Shown here piece by piece: positions 16,904 to 25,901 of a DNA stretch of 64,000 nt (the stretch's first letter is position 1; the number at the start of each line of letters is the position of its first letter). The DNA is from Rhodoligotrophos sp. CJ14 (GTDB lineage: Bacteria; Pseudomonadota; Alphaproteobacteria; Rhizobiales; Im1): NCBI RefSeq assembly GCF_038811545.1, contig NZ_CP133319.1, positions 1,426,001 to 1,490,000 of the forward strand. Direction: 5' to 3'. The notes under the pieces are model-generated. The model ran no database searches, was not told the origin of the DNA, and saw nothing but the letters and a program-made list of their open reading frames with translations. The position numbers and the translations under genes are program-made.

Positions 16904-17656
16904 TCAGCTGGCCTTTGGCGCTGCCTCCCGCAACACCGCCAGATAGGCTGAGACGGCATTCGCCATTCCCATCACCAGGGCATCCGCAGTGAGCGCGTGC
17001 CCGATCGACACTTCCGCAACCTGCGGCACTGCGGCGATGAACTTCGCGAGATTGTCGAGATTGAGGTCATGGCCAGCATTCACGCCGAGCCCTGCGCGTT
17101 GGGCCGCATCCGCTGCCGCCCGATAGCTCGGCAGAATTCTATCGTCCTCTCCGCGCATCAGAGCGAAATGATAGGGTCCGGTATAGAGCTCGATCCGATC
17201 GGCGCCGACGCTTGCGGCCTCCACGGCCATTTGGGGATCCGCATCGATGAACAGCGACACGCGCGCGCTCTGGCTATGGAGCCTTTTGATGACGGCTTCC
17301 AGCAGGGCGCGATTGGCCGGAATATCCCAGCCGTGATCCGAGGTCTTCTGGCCGGGCGCATCGGGCACCAAAGTCACCTGTTCTGGCCGCACCTCAGCCA
17401 CCAGCTCTAGGAAATCCTCACTGGGATAGCCCTCGATGTTGAACTCGATCTCGGTATGTCCCTTGAGAAGCGCTCTCAACTCCCGCACGTCCTGCCGGGT
17501 GATGTGTCGCTCATCCGGACGCGGATGCACCGTGATCCCTTGGCAGCCAGCGTCGATGCAGATCCGCGCCATCTCGGTGACGCTGGGATAAGGCAGATCG
17601 CGCTGGTTTCTGAGAAGGGCGATCTTGTTGAGATTGACGCTGAGATTGGTGGCCAT
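16904..17656 (-). CDS. pdxJ: Pyridoxine 5'-phosphate synthase PdxJ
   Basis: A 250-residue TIM-barrel enzyme joining 1-deoxyxylulose 5-phosphate and 3-amino-2-oxopropyl phosphate to make pyridoxine 5'-phosphate, the last ring-forming step of the DXP-dependent vitamin B6 pathway. Visible motifs: VNLNKIALLRNQR at the N-terminus, GITVHPRPDERHI with the catalytic His and Arg, FNIEGYPS, and GLGVNAGHDLN near residue 190. Length is normal. It is convergent with the DUF305 gene, four bases away, and divergent from the Usp gene. Confidence 0.96.
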   Translation of the reverse strand: MATNLSVNLNKIALLRNQRDLPYPSVTEMARICIDAGCQGITVHPRPDERHITRQDVRELRALLKGHTEIEFNIEGYPSEDFLELVAEVRPEQVTLVPDAPGQKTSDHGWDIPANRALLEAVIKRLHSQSARVSLFIDADPQMAVEAASVGADRIELYTGPYHFALMRGEDDRILPSYRAAADAAQRAGLGVNAGHDLNLDNLAKFIAAVPQVAEVSIGHALTADALVMGMANAVSAYLAVLREAAPKAS

Positions 17657-17837
17657 TCACAAAACCTTAACACTCTGGGAGAGCGTGCTTTTTCTCGACA
17701 ATAGGTTTACCCCGCCTTAAGGTCAACGCTATCGGGCACGGCGTTTGGTGACTTCTCACTTGACCGTCTATTGCCCACGTGACCACTTAGGTGCCTCGGC
17801 GGGGCTGCCGGCCGTATCTTATTCGAGGGATCGTGTC

Positions 17838-18671
17838 ATGGGCTATAAGACCATCGTCGTTTCGCTCAACGACGTTGAACGGGCGGGTGTCGTCCTCGGC
17901 CTTGCTGCAAAGCTTGCTGGGCGTTACGGGGCGCATCTGTTGGGGGTCTATGTGATCCCCGCGGTGCAGGTCTACCCGGCCATAGCCATGCAGATCACCC
18001 CCGAGATCATGGACACCCAGCGTCAATATTACGAAGAGCGGGCCGAGCAGGTGAAGCAGCTCTTCGACCAGACCGTTGCGGCGCAGGGCTTGAGCGCCGA
18101 ATGGCGGCAGGTCGATGCGGAAGGCTCCATCATTGCCGATGCGGTCGTGGCATTTGGACGCAATGCCGATCTCATCATTGCCGGTCAGGTAGACCCGGAT
18201 AGCGAAACGATGGTCGAGATCGATCTTTGCGAGCGTCTTCTACTTGAAACGGGCCGCCCGCTGCTGGTGATACCCTCCTCCGGCAGTTTCGATGACATCG
18301 GCACCGAGGTCACCGTGGCCTGGAATGCCAAGCGCGAAGCATCCCGCGCCGTTTTCGACGCGCTGCCGCTTCTCAAGCAAGCAAAGCACACGGTCATTCT
18401 CTGCGTGAACCGTGATGGCGAAGACGAGCCCCTCGCTGGTACGGCGATTGCCGCGGCCCTCGCACGCCACGGGGTGAAGGCCGATATTCACCGCTCGGTG
18501 GTCAAGGACATCAGCGTCGGTGACGAGATCCTGTCGCGCATCTCCGATTTTGGCTCGGACCTGGTCGTGATGGGCGGCTATGGCAAGTCCCGCATGCGCG
18601 AGTTCATGTTCGGTGGCGCGACCCGCGACATTCTTCATCACATGACGGTTCCGGTGCTCATATCCCATTGA
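17838..18671 (+). CDS. Tandem-domain universal stress protein
   Basis: A 277-residue cytoplasmic protein with two Usp folds (about residues 1-145 and 155-277). The second has the nucleotide-binding pattern GGYGKSRMREFMFGGATR, typical of ATP-binding Usp proteins; the first lacks it. Start at ATG 17838 (MGYKTIVVSL) gives the normal N-terminus; an open frame from 17745 has no conserved residues. Tandem Usp proteins respond to starvation, stress or low oxygen, but the exact role is not visible here. Confidence 0.92.
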   Translation: MGYKTIVVSLNDVERAGVVLGLAAKLAGRYGAHLLGVYVIPAVQVYPAIAMQITPEIMDTQRQYYEERAEQVKQLFDQTVAAQGLSAEWRQVDAEGSIIADAVVAFGRNADLIIAGQVDPDSETMVEIDLCERLLLETGRPLLVIPSSGSFDDIGTEVTVAWNAKREASRAVFDALPLLKQAKHTVILCVNRDGEDEPLAGTAIAAALARHGVKADIHRSVVKDISVGDEILSRISDFGSDLVVMGGYGKSRMREFMFGGATRDILHHMTVPVLISH

Positions 18672-18717
18672 GGGATTAAGACGCGGGGACCTATGGCCGG
18701 GCCGGCGAGCCAAAAAC

Positions 18718-20064
18718 CTATAGCCATTCGTCCCGAATGCCATACCAGGCATAGGCCGCCTTCAGATAGGCAGGCCTGAGATTGGGAGCGGGATAGCGCG
18801 CCAGCCGCCTCGTGATGACCTTGGGCAAGGCCTCGAGCCGTTCGGCTCCGGTGATCAACTTGCCGACCATCCGACCAGACCAATTTGCCATGGCGACCCC
18901 GTTGCCGTGATAGGCCAGCGCCGTCCAGACCGTACGCGCCTTGTCCAACGGCCCGAGATAGGGCACGAGATCATAGGCAAGACAGGCGAGCCCCTGCCAG
19001 AAATGGGTATGCTGCACCTCGGCCCAGGCGGGAAACATGCGTTCGAAGCTTCGGCGCAACGACTGCTCCATGGGCGCTACACCGAGACGCGAAGCATCGG
19101 TTCCGCCCCGACCGCCGAAAAGGAACCGGCCATCGGGCAGCAGCCGGAAATAGTGCAGCAAAATGCGGCTGTCGAAGCACATGGTGGTGGAAGTCCACCC
19201 TTGGGCCGCCCTTTCCTCCGGTGAAAGCGGCCGCGTGACCAGAATATTTGACAGAACCGGCATGATCCGGCCCTTGAGCAGCGGCACGACCTGCTCTTGG
19301 GTGAAGCCGTTGCAGGCGAACACCACCTGCTTTGCCTCGAGTAAACCGCGATCCGTCGTGAGAAGATGACCTCCGGGCGAGGCGCGCCAGGAGCGTAGCG
19401 GCGAATGCGGATGAATGATGGCACCCGCCGCATGCGCGGCGCGGGCAAGCCCGCGCGCCAGCTTGAGCGGATGCGTCGAATATCCCACCGGGTTGAAGAT
19501 GCCGCCATGGAACGCCGGCGAGTGAAGTCCTCGCGTCCTCAAGTCCTCGCCCGAGAGGATCTCGCAACGCGCCCCGAATGTCTCGGCCAGGAACTGCGCC
19601 TCCTTCCGGAACTCGGCCAGTCTGCTGGGCTTGTGCGCCAAGGCAATTTCGCCATCGGCGGACATGTCCGCATCGAACCCATACCGTTGCGCCATCTCCC
19701 GCAACGCGGCCACTGCATCGCATTGCAGCCTGTAAAAGGCACGCGTATCCGCAAGCCCATAGCGCGCGGTCATCACTGGCCAAGGCAGTTTCGCAGCGCC
19801 GATGCAAACAAAGCCGCCGTTGCGCCCCGAGGCACCCCATCCCGGTTCGGCAGCCTCCAGCACGACGACCCGCCCGGCCGAACGCTCCGCCAGCTCTAGC
19901 GCGCAGGAAATCCCCGTATAGCCGCCGCCGATAATGGCCACATCACATGTCTGATGGCCTGTCAGCGGCACAAGCGGCAGGCCGAGCGGCGGCGCCGTCT
20001 CTTCCCAATAGCTCTTAACGGGGCTTGCGAAATGGAACGCGTCTGGATGGGCTGTCGATGGCAT
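18718..20064 (-). CDS. FAD-dependent amine oxidoreductase, PuuB/DadA-like
   Basis: About 448 residues of the DAO family. The FAD Rossmann motif is VAIIGGGYTGISCALELAE near residue 40, followed by WGASGRNGGF, and the C-terminal FAD contact is LAYHGNGVAMANWSG. The SYWEETAP region upstream of the Rossmann motif is typical of gamma-glutamylputrescine oxidase (PuuB)-like enzymes, so the substrate is probably a secondary amine or amino acid derivative. GAGG lies ten bases upstream of the ATG at 20064; a start at 20091 would overlap the gene before. No other puu gene is nearby. Confidence 0.9.
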   Translation of the reverse strand: MPSTAHPDAFHFASPVKSYWEETAPPLGLPLVPLTGHQTCDVAIIGGGYTGISCALELAERSAGRVVVLEAAEPGWGASGRNGGFVCIGAAKLPWPVMTARYGLADTRAFYRLQCDAVAALREMAQRYGFDADMSADGEIALAHKPSRLAEFRKEAQFLAETFGARCEILSGEDLRTRGLHSPAFHGGIFNPVGYSTHPLKLARGLARAAHAAGAIIHPHSPLRSWRASPGGHLLTTDRGLLEAKQVVFACNGFTQEQVVPLLKGRIMPVLSNILVTRPLSPEERAAQGWTSTTMCFDSRILLHYFRLLPDGRFLFGGRGGTDASRLGVAPMEQSLRRSFERMFPAWAEVQHTHFWQGLACLAYDLVPYLGPLDKARTVWTALAYHGNGVAMANWSGRMVGKLITGAERLEALPKVITRRLARYPAPNLRPAYLKAAYAWYGIRDEWL

Positions 20065-20077
20065 GGAGCGAGCTGCC

Positions 20078-21646
20078 TCAGGCCAATGCACCGAGCCTGC
20101 GGGTCAAGATCCGGCGCGCCTCTCTGAGCGTATCCTCCTTCCGCCCGCCCGCATCGATGGGGCTCCACGAGACCGGCCCCGTTCCATAGGCAAGCTGCTG
20201 GTCCACCACCTCCGCCGTTGCATCAGACGCATCGGCTATACGCCGCTCGACTCGCTCTTTCATCTTTTCCTTCGGCGCTGTGAGCCATAACCCCACGAAC
20301 GGCACATTGAGCCGCTCCGCCACCCGGGCGATGGCTGCGCGCTCATCCGGCTTTGAGAACACCGCGTCCACCACGACGGAATGTCCGCTGCGCAGGATGA
20401 TCTTCGCCTTCTGACTGATGCTGGCATAAACCTCGGCCGTCACTTGCGGCGTATAGCCATGCTCGCCGAGCCGTTGATGCTCGCTGAGGCCGAACATGGC
20501 CTTCCGCTCGACATCGCTGCGCAAGTGGAGGGCGCCGGGCGCCGCCCCGATCTGGTGACTGATGGCCGAAGCGAGCGTCGTCTTGCCCGTGCCCGAGAAG
20601 CCGCCGACCGCAACCAGCTTGGCCGGTGGCGGCAAGAGATATCCTATCGCCGCATTCACATAGGTGAGGATCTCACGCCGGGCACTCTCCGGTTCCTTTT
20701 CCGGCATTTGCCGCAAGCGGTCGATCGTGACCACCGCACGGATTCCAGCCCGCAATGCGAGGAACAGGGGCAGGGCCGCGAGTCCGTACAATGTGAGCGG
20801 ACCATCCATCAGCTGTACATAGCGGTTGAGCAGAAGCTGCGCGGCCGGCCGGAACCCCTTCTGCATCATATCCATGATGAGAAACGCAAGATCATAAAGG
20901 ACATCGATTTGTGCCAGCCCCTCGTCAAATTCCAGCGCATCGAACAACACCGGCTCTCCATCGATGAGCGCGATATTGCCGAGATGCAGGTCCGCATGGC
21001 AGCGTCGGACCAGTCCGCGTTCGGCCCGCATGTTCAGGCTGCGCGAGGCCGTCTCGAGCGCCAGCTCTGATCGTTCGACGAAGCGCCGGCGCATATCGGC
21101 GCTGACAAGATCCGGCGCCCGCTCAAAGGCCTGGCGCACCTGGGTCAGAATGGCGGCCATGCGCTCACGCCCGTCAGTTGTGTTGCAGATTGGAGCCGTC
21201 TGATGAGCCCGGGCGACGACCTGGGCGAGCCGTTGAGTCAGCTCAGCGGAAAGCCCGTGCTTTGCCGCGTAATTGGCAAGCAGATCCTCATTGGGAAAGC
21301 GGCGCATGTGGAGCGCCCACTCGACAGCCTCGCCCTCCCCGTCGATGGCGAGCGTGCCCTCTGCGCTGCGTGTGATCGGTACCACCCCGAGATAGAGCTG
21401 CGGAGCATGGGCCCGGTTCAGATCGAATTCCCGCTCAAGGACCCTTTGCCGGAGCGCCACCGTGGAGAAATCGAGGTAAGGCAATTTTACCGGACGCTTC
21501 AGCTTGTAGACATCCTGTCCGGCCAGGAACAGAATCGCTGCATGGGTGTCGATGCGCTCGACGGCAATGGGCTCCTGCCCATAGGCGTGATAATCCGCAA
21601 GAAAGCCGAGCACATCGTCAAAATTCTTGTGCTCGGCAATCGCCAT
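20078..21646 (-). CDS. Fusion of an aminoglycoside-phosphotransferase-like kinase and a P-loop kinase
   Basis: A 522-residue two-domain protein. The N-terminal half has the APH/choline-kinase fold: CHADLHLGNI (residues near 215) gives the catalytic Asp and the Asn, and FDALEFDE the metal-binding acidic residues. The C-terminal half is a P-loop NTPase with GGFSGTGKTTLASA near residue 350, similar to gluconate/zeta-toxin-like small kinases. The fusion occurs in many proteobacteria without a proven substrate. Despite the domain name, aminoglycoside resistance is not implied. It lies upstream of the oxidase gene on the same strand, 13 bases apart. Confidence 0.9.
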   Translation of the reverse strand: MAIAEHKNFDDVLGFLADYHAYGQEPIAVERIDTHAAILFLAGQDVYKLKRPVKLPYLDFSTVALRQRVLEREFDLNRAHAPQLYLGVVPITRSAEGTLAIDGEGEAVEWALHMRRFPNEDLLANYAAKHGLSAELTQRLAQVVARAHQTAPICNTTDGRERMAAILTQVRQAFERAPDLVSADMRRRFVERSELALETASRSLNMRAERGLVRRCHADLHLGNIALIDGEPVLFDALEFDEGLAQIDVLYDLAFLIMDMMQKGFRPAAQLLLNRYVQLMDGPLTLYGLAALPLFLALRAGIRAVVTIDRLRQMPEKEPESARREILTYVNAAIGYLLPPPAKLVAVGGFSGTGKTTLASAISHQIGAAPGALHLRSDVERKAMFGLSEHQRLGEHGYTPQVTAEVYASISQKAKIILRSGHSVVVDAVFSKPDERAAIARVAERLNVPFVGLWLTAPKEKMKERVERRIADASDATAEVVDQQLAYGTGPVSWSPIDAGGRKEDTLREARRILTRRLGALA

Positions 21647-21994
21647 CGGCCCCGTCCCTCGTCACCTCGACCCTTAGCAGGACGATACTCGCCAATCCGG
21701 TATTTCGCCATGATCATGTCGCAAGCGCTCCCATTTCCCACGTTGCTCAAGAATGCAAGTGATCGGAACTGATTCCTGTTTCCGGGCGTTTAGCTTCTGG
21801 GAGTGGTACGCGGACGGGAGTGCGCCTCGTCCAGCATTGCGGTCCCTCTTGCGTTTGCGCAGAGCGATGGTAGATCAATAGGGGTGCTCAATCTCCAAAC
21901 GGCATCACAGTTTTAGCGTAAATTCATATTAGACGGCGCGAACTCCGGTCTTGGAGCCGGGTGCGCTGTTGTGCGTATAGTGGGGCGTTTACAC
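21647..21994. other. 348-base divergent intergenic region upstream of the OPG operon
   Basis: It lies between the kinase-fusion gene and opgG, which are divergent. It should contain both promoters. An AT-rich stretch at about 21906-21932 is the likeliest promoter area for opgG, but I see no clear -35/-10 pair, no gene and no strong hairpin. Confidence 0.45.
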
Positions 21995-23527
21995 ATGGAT
22001 CGTCGAGAGATCCTGAAATTCATTGGTGGTATTATTCTGGCCGGGGGACCGTTTTCGCCAGTTTCCGCGCAAGCACAGGCGCCGGAGGATATGCTCCGCG
22101 TTGGTGAACCAACGGGCTTTTCTCCGGGAAATGTTCGCGATCTTGCGCAGACACTCGCTCGCGAGCCCTTTAATCCCAGGGAGATTCAATTTCCTGAAAG
22201 CCTCTCTAATCTGACTTACGATCAGTATAGAGATATTAGATTCCGCCCCGAAGCGTCGATCTGGCGCGGCGACGGGCGCGGTTTCGCAGTTGACCTGCAG
22301 CATTCCGGGTCGATCTACAAGACCCCTGTCGACATTTACCTCGTCGAGAACGGCGAGGCGCGCCCCGTCCTTTATAATCCAAACCTTTTCACGTTCGGGC
22401 CGCGTGTGGCGCCGCCCCCGGAGGGAACTGAGCTTGCCTATTCCGGGTTTCGGCTGCGCCATCCTATGAATCGGCCGGACTATATGGATGAGTTTGCGGT
22501 CTTTCAGGGAGCGAGCTACTTTCGCGCGGTCGGACGCGGTCAGCTCTACGGCCTCTCTGCCCGTGGCCTTGCCTTGCGCACCGCCTCTCCTGAAGGAGAG
22601 GAGTTTCCGTTCTTCCGCGCGTTCTGGATAGAGCGGCCCGCGCCGGACGCGCGCGTGATTGTCGTCTATGCCTTGCTTGATTCTCAGAGCACCACCGGCG
22701 CTTACCGGTTTACGCTTCGCCCCGGCGACACCACTTTGATCGATGTCGAGTTCACCTTGTTCCCGCGCGTGGATCTCAACCATGTCGGTTTTGGTGCACT
22801 GACCAGCATGTTCCTATTCGATCCGACAAATCGCCACCGCTTCGACGACTTCCGCTCGGCGGTCCATGACAGCAATGGCCTCGCCATCTGGACTGGCAAT
22901 GGCGAATGGCTCTGGCGGCCCCTCGCCAATCCGACCCTGCTGCAGATCAGCGCCTTCGTCGACAGCAATCCCAGAGGCTTTGGTCTGGTCCAGCGCCGGC
23001 GGGATTTCGACTATTACGAGGATACCGAGGCGCATTATGAGAAGCGCCCCACATGCTGGGTGGAGCCGGTCGGCGATTGGGGACGCGGACATGTGGAGCT
23101 GGTTGAGATTCCAACCGACCGGGAGACCAACGACAACATCGTGGCCTATTGGCGGCCTGCTCAGCCCATTCGTGCCAACGAGCCCTTCACGCTCACCTAT
23201 AGACTTCACTGGGGCCCGGCCATTCCACGCGGTGAGCCGATTGCATCAGTCGAGTCCACGCGTATGGGCCTTAATTTTGCCCATGATAAGCGGCTATTCG
23301 TTCTGGATATCCTCAAGACGCCTGAGCTTGAAGGAGCCAAACCCGACATCAGCGCCAGTGGCGGGATCATTTCGAATATCGTCCCCCGCGATAATCCCGA
23401 TGACAGGACTCACCGGGTAAGCTTTGAGCTTGATCCGGTCGATCGCGACCTCATAGAGTTGCGACTCCGGATGATGCGGGATGGACGATCGGTTGCGGAG
23501 ACGTGGCTATACCGATGGACCAAATGA
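21995..23527 (+). CDS. opgG: Periplasmic glucan biosynthesis protein OpgG/OpgD with a Tat-type leader
   Basis: About 510 residues of the MdoG family, which acts in the periplasm to make or branch osmoregulated periplasmic glucans. The mature domain spans about residue 45 to the end (YRDIRFRPEASIWRG, GQLYGLSARGLALRT). The leader MDRREILKFIGGIILAGG carries twin Arg, as in OpgD, which is exported folded by Tat, whereas OpgG uses Sec. Yet the gene is in an operon with opgH, as opgG is. ATG 21995 places this leader first; GTG 21971 is in frame upstream. The stop overlaps opgH. Confidence 0.92.
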   Translation: MDRREILKFIGGIILAGGPFSPVSAQAQAPEDMLRVGEPTGFSPGNVRDLAQTLAREPFNPREIQFPESLSNLTYDQYRDIRFRPEASIWRGDGRGFAVDLQHSGSIYKTPVDIYLVENGEARPVLYNPNLFTFGPRVAPPPEGTELAYSGFRLRHPMNRPDYMDEFAVFQGASYFRAVGRGQLYGLSARGLALRTASPEGEEFPFFRAFWIERPAPDARVIVVYALLDSQSTTGAYRFTLRPGDTTLIDVEFTLFPRVDLNHVGFGALTSMFLFDPTNRHRFDDFRSAVHDSNGLAIWTGNGEWLWRPLANPTLLQISAFVDSNPRGFGLVQRRRDFDYYEDTEAHYEKRPTCWVEPVGDWGRGHVELVEIPTDRETNDNIVAYWRPAQPIRANEPFTLTYRLHWGPAIPRGEPIASVESTRMGLNFAHDKRLFVLDILKTPELEGAKPDISASGGIISNIVPRDNPDDRTHRVSFELDPVDRDLIELRLRMMRDGRSVAETWLYRWTK

Positions 23528-25386
23528 CGAGGAATGCCGCGGCATTCGCCCAGCATCCGGATAATATGGACGATGTGCTCGTCCCGCCGGAGCGGCCTCT
23601 GCTCATGCCGGTGCAATCGCTCACCCGCTGGAATGCGCGGCAGGCACGCAAGCGCCCCGCTCCCGATGGCAAGACTGTGGCCTCTCGTATTTTTGTCGGT
23701 ATGGCCACATTGCTCCTTACCGCCTTCGCAACCTATGAAATGATCAATGTGGTGGCCGTGTCGGAGGTGAGCTGGCTTCAGCTCGTCTTCGCGGGCCTGT
23801 TCGCCATCACCTTCCTATGGATCGCCCTGCCCTGCGCCAGCGCGGTGCTGGGCTTCATCCGCTTGGTCCGCAACACCGAGGCTGTACCGCCGCACCTCCC
23901 GCCGGGGCCGCTGGGCCGCAACGCCCTGGTGATGCCCGTCTATAACGAGGATCCCAGCCGCACTTGCCGGGCACTCGAGATCATGGGCCGCGATCTCGAC
24001 GCGAATGGCGCATCCGACAGCTTCGAGATCTTCATCCTCAGCGATACGCGCGATGAAGAGATCGCGCATAAGGAGGAAGCGGCAGTCCGCGCGTTGAGAG
24101 CAGCGCTCGGGCCGGATCTCCACGTCTTCTATCGCCGCCGCGCCCAGAACACCGGGCGCAAGGCCGGCAATATCGCTGACTTCATCCGCCGCTGGGGCGC
24201 GCGCTACGATCACATGGTCGTCCTCGACGCCGATAGCATGATGACGGCGGAAACCCTGCTCTATCTTGCCCGCGCCATGTCGCTCGACCCCAATGCGGGC
24301 ATTATTCAGACCGTGCCGATGCTGGCGGGCCGCAGCACGCTCTTTGCCCGGATGCAGCAATTCGCAACCCGCATCTATGGGCCGATCATCGCCGAGGGCC
24401 TTGCCGCATGGCATGGCCGCCAAAGCAATTTCTGGGGCCACAACGCGATCATCCGCACCCGGGCCTTCGCTGAAGCGGCGGGCATGCCGGAACTGCCCGG
24501 ACGCAAGCCGTTCGGCGGACACATCATGAGCCATGATTTCGTCGAGGCGGCCTTGATGGTCCGCGCCGGCTGGTCGGTCTACATGGTTCCCGAGCTCAAG
24601 GGCTCCTACGAAGAATGCCCGCCCTCACTCATCGACCTCGCCGGACGCGACCGTCGTTGGGCACAAGGCAATCTCCAGCACATGAAGGTGATCGGCGCCA
24701 AAGGCCTCTGCAACATGAGCCGCATCCACCTGCTGGTGGGCATCATGTCTTACCTGGCCTCGCCCCTCTGGCTCGCGATGCTGACCATCGGCCTCGTGCT
24801 CGCAACCCAGGCGCATTTCACCCATCCGGATTATTTCCCGGAAGGCTTCAACCTGTTTCCGCGCTGGCCGGTCTTCGACAGCGAGCGGGCCCTGCAGCTC
24901 TTCGGCTTCACCATGGCCGTGTTGCTGTTTCCCAAGGTGCTTGGTGTCAGCGCCGTGCTCCTGAACCCCTCCGCGCGGCAGTCCTGCGGCGGTGGCCTTG
25001 CGGTTGTGCTGGGCATGATCGCCGAGACGCTGCTCTCGGCCCTCATTGCGCCAGTCATGATGCTGCTGCAGACGCGCTGGGTCGCCGAGATCGTCATGGG
25101 GCGCGACAGTGGCTGGAATGCTCAGCGGCGGGATGATGGCTCGCTGCCCTTCTCCACCATCTTCAGCAATCACTACGGCCAAATGCTGTTCGGTGCCGCC
25201 ATGGCCGCGGCCGCCTACGCTGTTTCCCTCGACACATTCCTGTGGCTCGCCCCGGTCACGATAGGACTGGTCCTCGCGCCCTTCCTGTCGTGGCTCACTG
25301 CGCAAGTCTCGGCCGGTGTTGCGTTTCGGCGTGTCCGCCTCTTTCTGATTCCCGAAGAAGTCAGCAAGCCTGCACCGCAAATTTAA
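23515..25386 (+). CDS. opgH: Glucan glucosyltransferase OpgH
   Basis: An inner-membrane GT2 glucosyltransferase polymerising UDP-glucose into the OPG backbone. About 624 residues, shorter than the 847 of E. coli OpgH, mainly in the ends. Membrane segments flank a cytoplasmic catalytic domain (about 110-400) with NALVMPVYNED, VVLDADSMM (DxD) and RDRRWAQGNLQH (QxxRW-type). At least five further helices follow to the C-terminus. The start is uncertain: GTG 23503, ATG 23515 or ATG 23524 (the last overlapping the opgG stop as ATGA); all overlap opgG, so translation is probably coupled. Confidence 0.94.
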   Translation: MDQMTRNAAAFAQHPDNMDDVLVPPERPLLMPVQSLTRWNARQARKRPAPDGKTVASRIFVGMATLLLTAFATYEMINVVAVSEVSWLQLVFAGLFAITFLWIALPCASAVLGFIRLVRNTEAVPPHLPPGPLGRNALVMPVYNEDPSRTCRALEIMGRDLDANGASDSFEIFILSDTRDEEIAHKEEAAVRALRAALGPDLHVFYRRRAQNTGRKAGNIADFIRRWGARYDHMVVLDADSMMTAETLLYLARAMSLDPNAGIIQTVPMLAGRSTLFARMQQFATRIYGPIIAEGLAAWHGRQSNFWGHNAIIRTRAFAEAAGMPELPGRKPFGGHIMSHDFVEAALMVRAGWSVYMVPELKGSYEECPPSLIDLAGRDRRWAQGNLQHMKVIGAKGLCNMSRIHLLVGIMSYLASPLWLAMLTIGLVLATQAHFTHPDYFPEGFNLFPRWPVFDSERALQLFGFTMAVLLFPKVLGVSAVLLNPSARQSCGGGLAVVLGMIAETLLSALIAPVMMLLQTRWVAEIVMGRDSGWNAQRRDDGSLPFSTIFSNHYGQMLFGAAMAAAAYAVSLDTFLWLAPVTIGLVLAPFLSWLTAQVSAGVAFRRVRLFLIPEEVSKPAPQI

Positions 25387-25390
25387 ATCT

Positions 25391-25451
25391 GATGTCAAGT
25401 CCTTAAAGATGTCAGGTTGTTAATAATTTTAAAAAGCGTCTTTTCGACATC
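25391..25451 (+). promoter_or_regulatory. AT-rich leader with repeated GATGTC sites
   Basis: GATGTCA occurs at 25391-25397 and again at 25408-25414, 17 bases apart, and the inverted form GACATC lies at 25446-25451. Between them is a strongly AT-rich run (about 25418-25435), unlike the surrounding DNA. This looks like a promoter/operator for the small gene at 25498; the binding factor is unknown. Confidence 0.4.
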
Positions 25452-25466
25452 AAATTGGCATGATTA

Positions 25467-25490
25467 GCTTCCATCTTCGTCCATGGAGGC
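25467..25490 (+). promoter_or_regulatory. Hairpin covering the Shine-Dalgarno of the small gene at 25498
   Basis: GCTTCCAT at 25467-25474 pairs (one G-U) with ATGGAGGC at 25483-25490 over an eight-base loop. The right arm contains GGAGG, the ribosome site for ATG 25498. The paired form would block initiation. Confidence 0.45.
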
Positions 25491-25497
25491 GAAGTCC

Positions 25498-25758
25498 ATG
25501 ACCAAGAAAAGAACGCTACAGATCGGCGTGACCAATGATCGGAGAAGCAAGGTTTTCATCTATCGGGTGAACTTTGCTGGCTATTATGGTCTCCAAGATA
25601 GAAAATTTGCCACTGTCCTAGAGGCCTGCGATGCCGCACTGGCCGCCATTGAAGGTGACGAGCAGGTTGCCGCCAAGATATGGGTCGACGGCATCCGGAT
25701 GTTCGAGCAGGAAGAGATTTCAGATCTCAGGCGGCTCGTGCAGCGCTCAGCTGCCTAG
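25498..25758 (+). CDS. Small conserved-looking cytoplasmic protein, unknown function
   Basis: An 86-residue protein, mixed alpha/beta by appearance: a basic N-terminus (TKKRTLQIGVTNDRRSKVFIYRV), an aromatic centre (NFAGYYGLQDRKF) and a helical, acidic C-terminal half. I do not recognise it. GGAGG nine bases before ATG 25498 supports this start over the ATG at 25483. The leader is AT-rich with repeated sites and a hairpin over the ribosome site, which suggests tight control. The TAG stop begins a rhizobial-type repeat. Confidence 0.65.
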   Translation: MTKKRTLQIGVTNDRRSKVFIYRVNFAGYYGLQDRKFATVLEACDAALAAIEGDEQVAAKIWVDGIRMFEQEEISDLRRLVQRSAA

Positions 25759-25828
25759 CGCATTTTCGAGCGAATTGGACACCGGTTGGCGCGCCAAGAA
25801 TGCGACCAAGCAAGATTTTTGCTTGGTC
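25756..25828. repeat. Intergenic repeat, copy B, with terminator hairpin
   Basis: It begins with the TAG stop of the small gene and aligns with the copy at 6373-6428, sharing TAG, GCAT, GGAC, GGTT, GCGCG and the block ATGCGACC(A/G)AGCAAG (25800-25814). Here it ends in a perfect stem, GACCAAGCAA at 25804-25813 with TTGCTTGGTC at 25819-25828, which includes a T-run in the loop and right arm and can serve as terminator. Confidence 0.7.
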
Positions 25829-25901
25829 CGCGATAAGCGGAGCGCCCAGATCTGAGCTGCTAGGCCGATCTGTTCGCCGATCCCGCCCCGTCCCAATTGT
25901 T

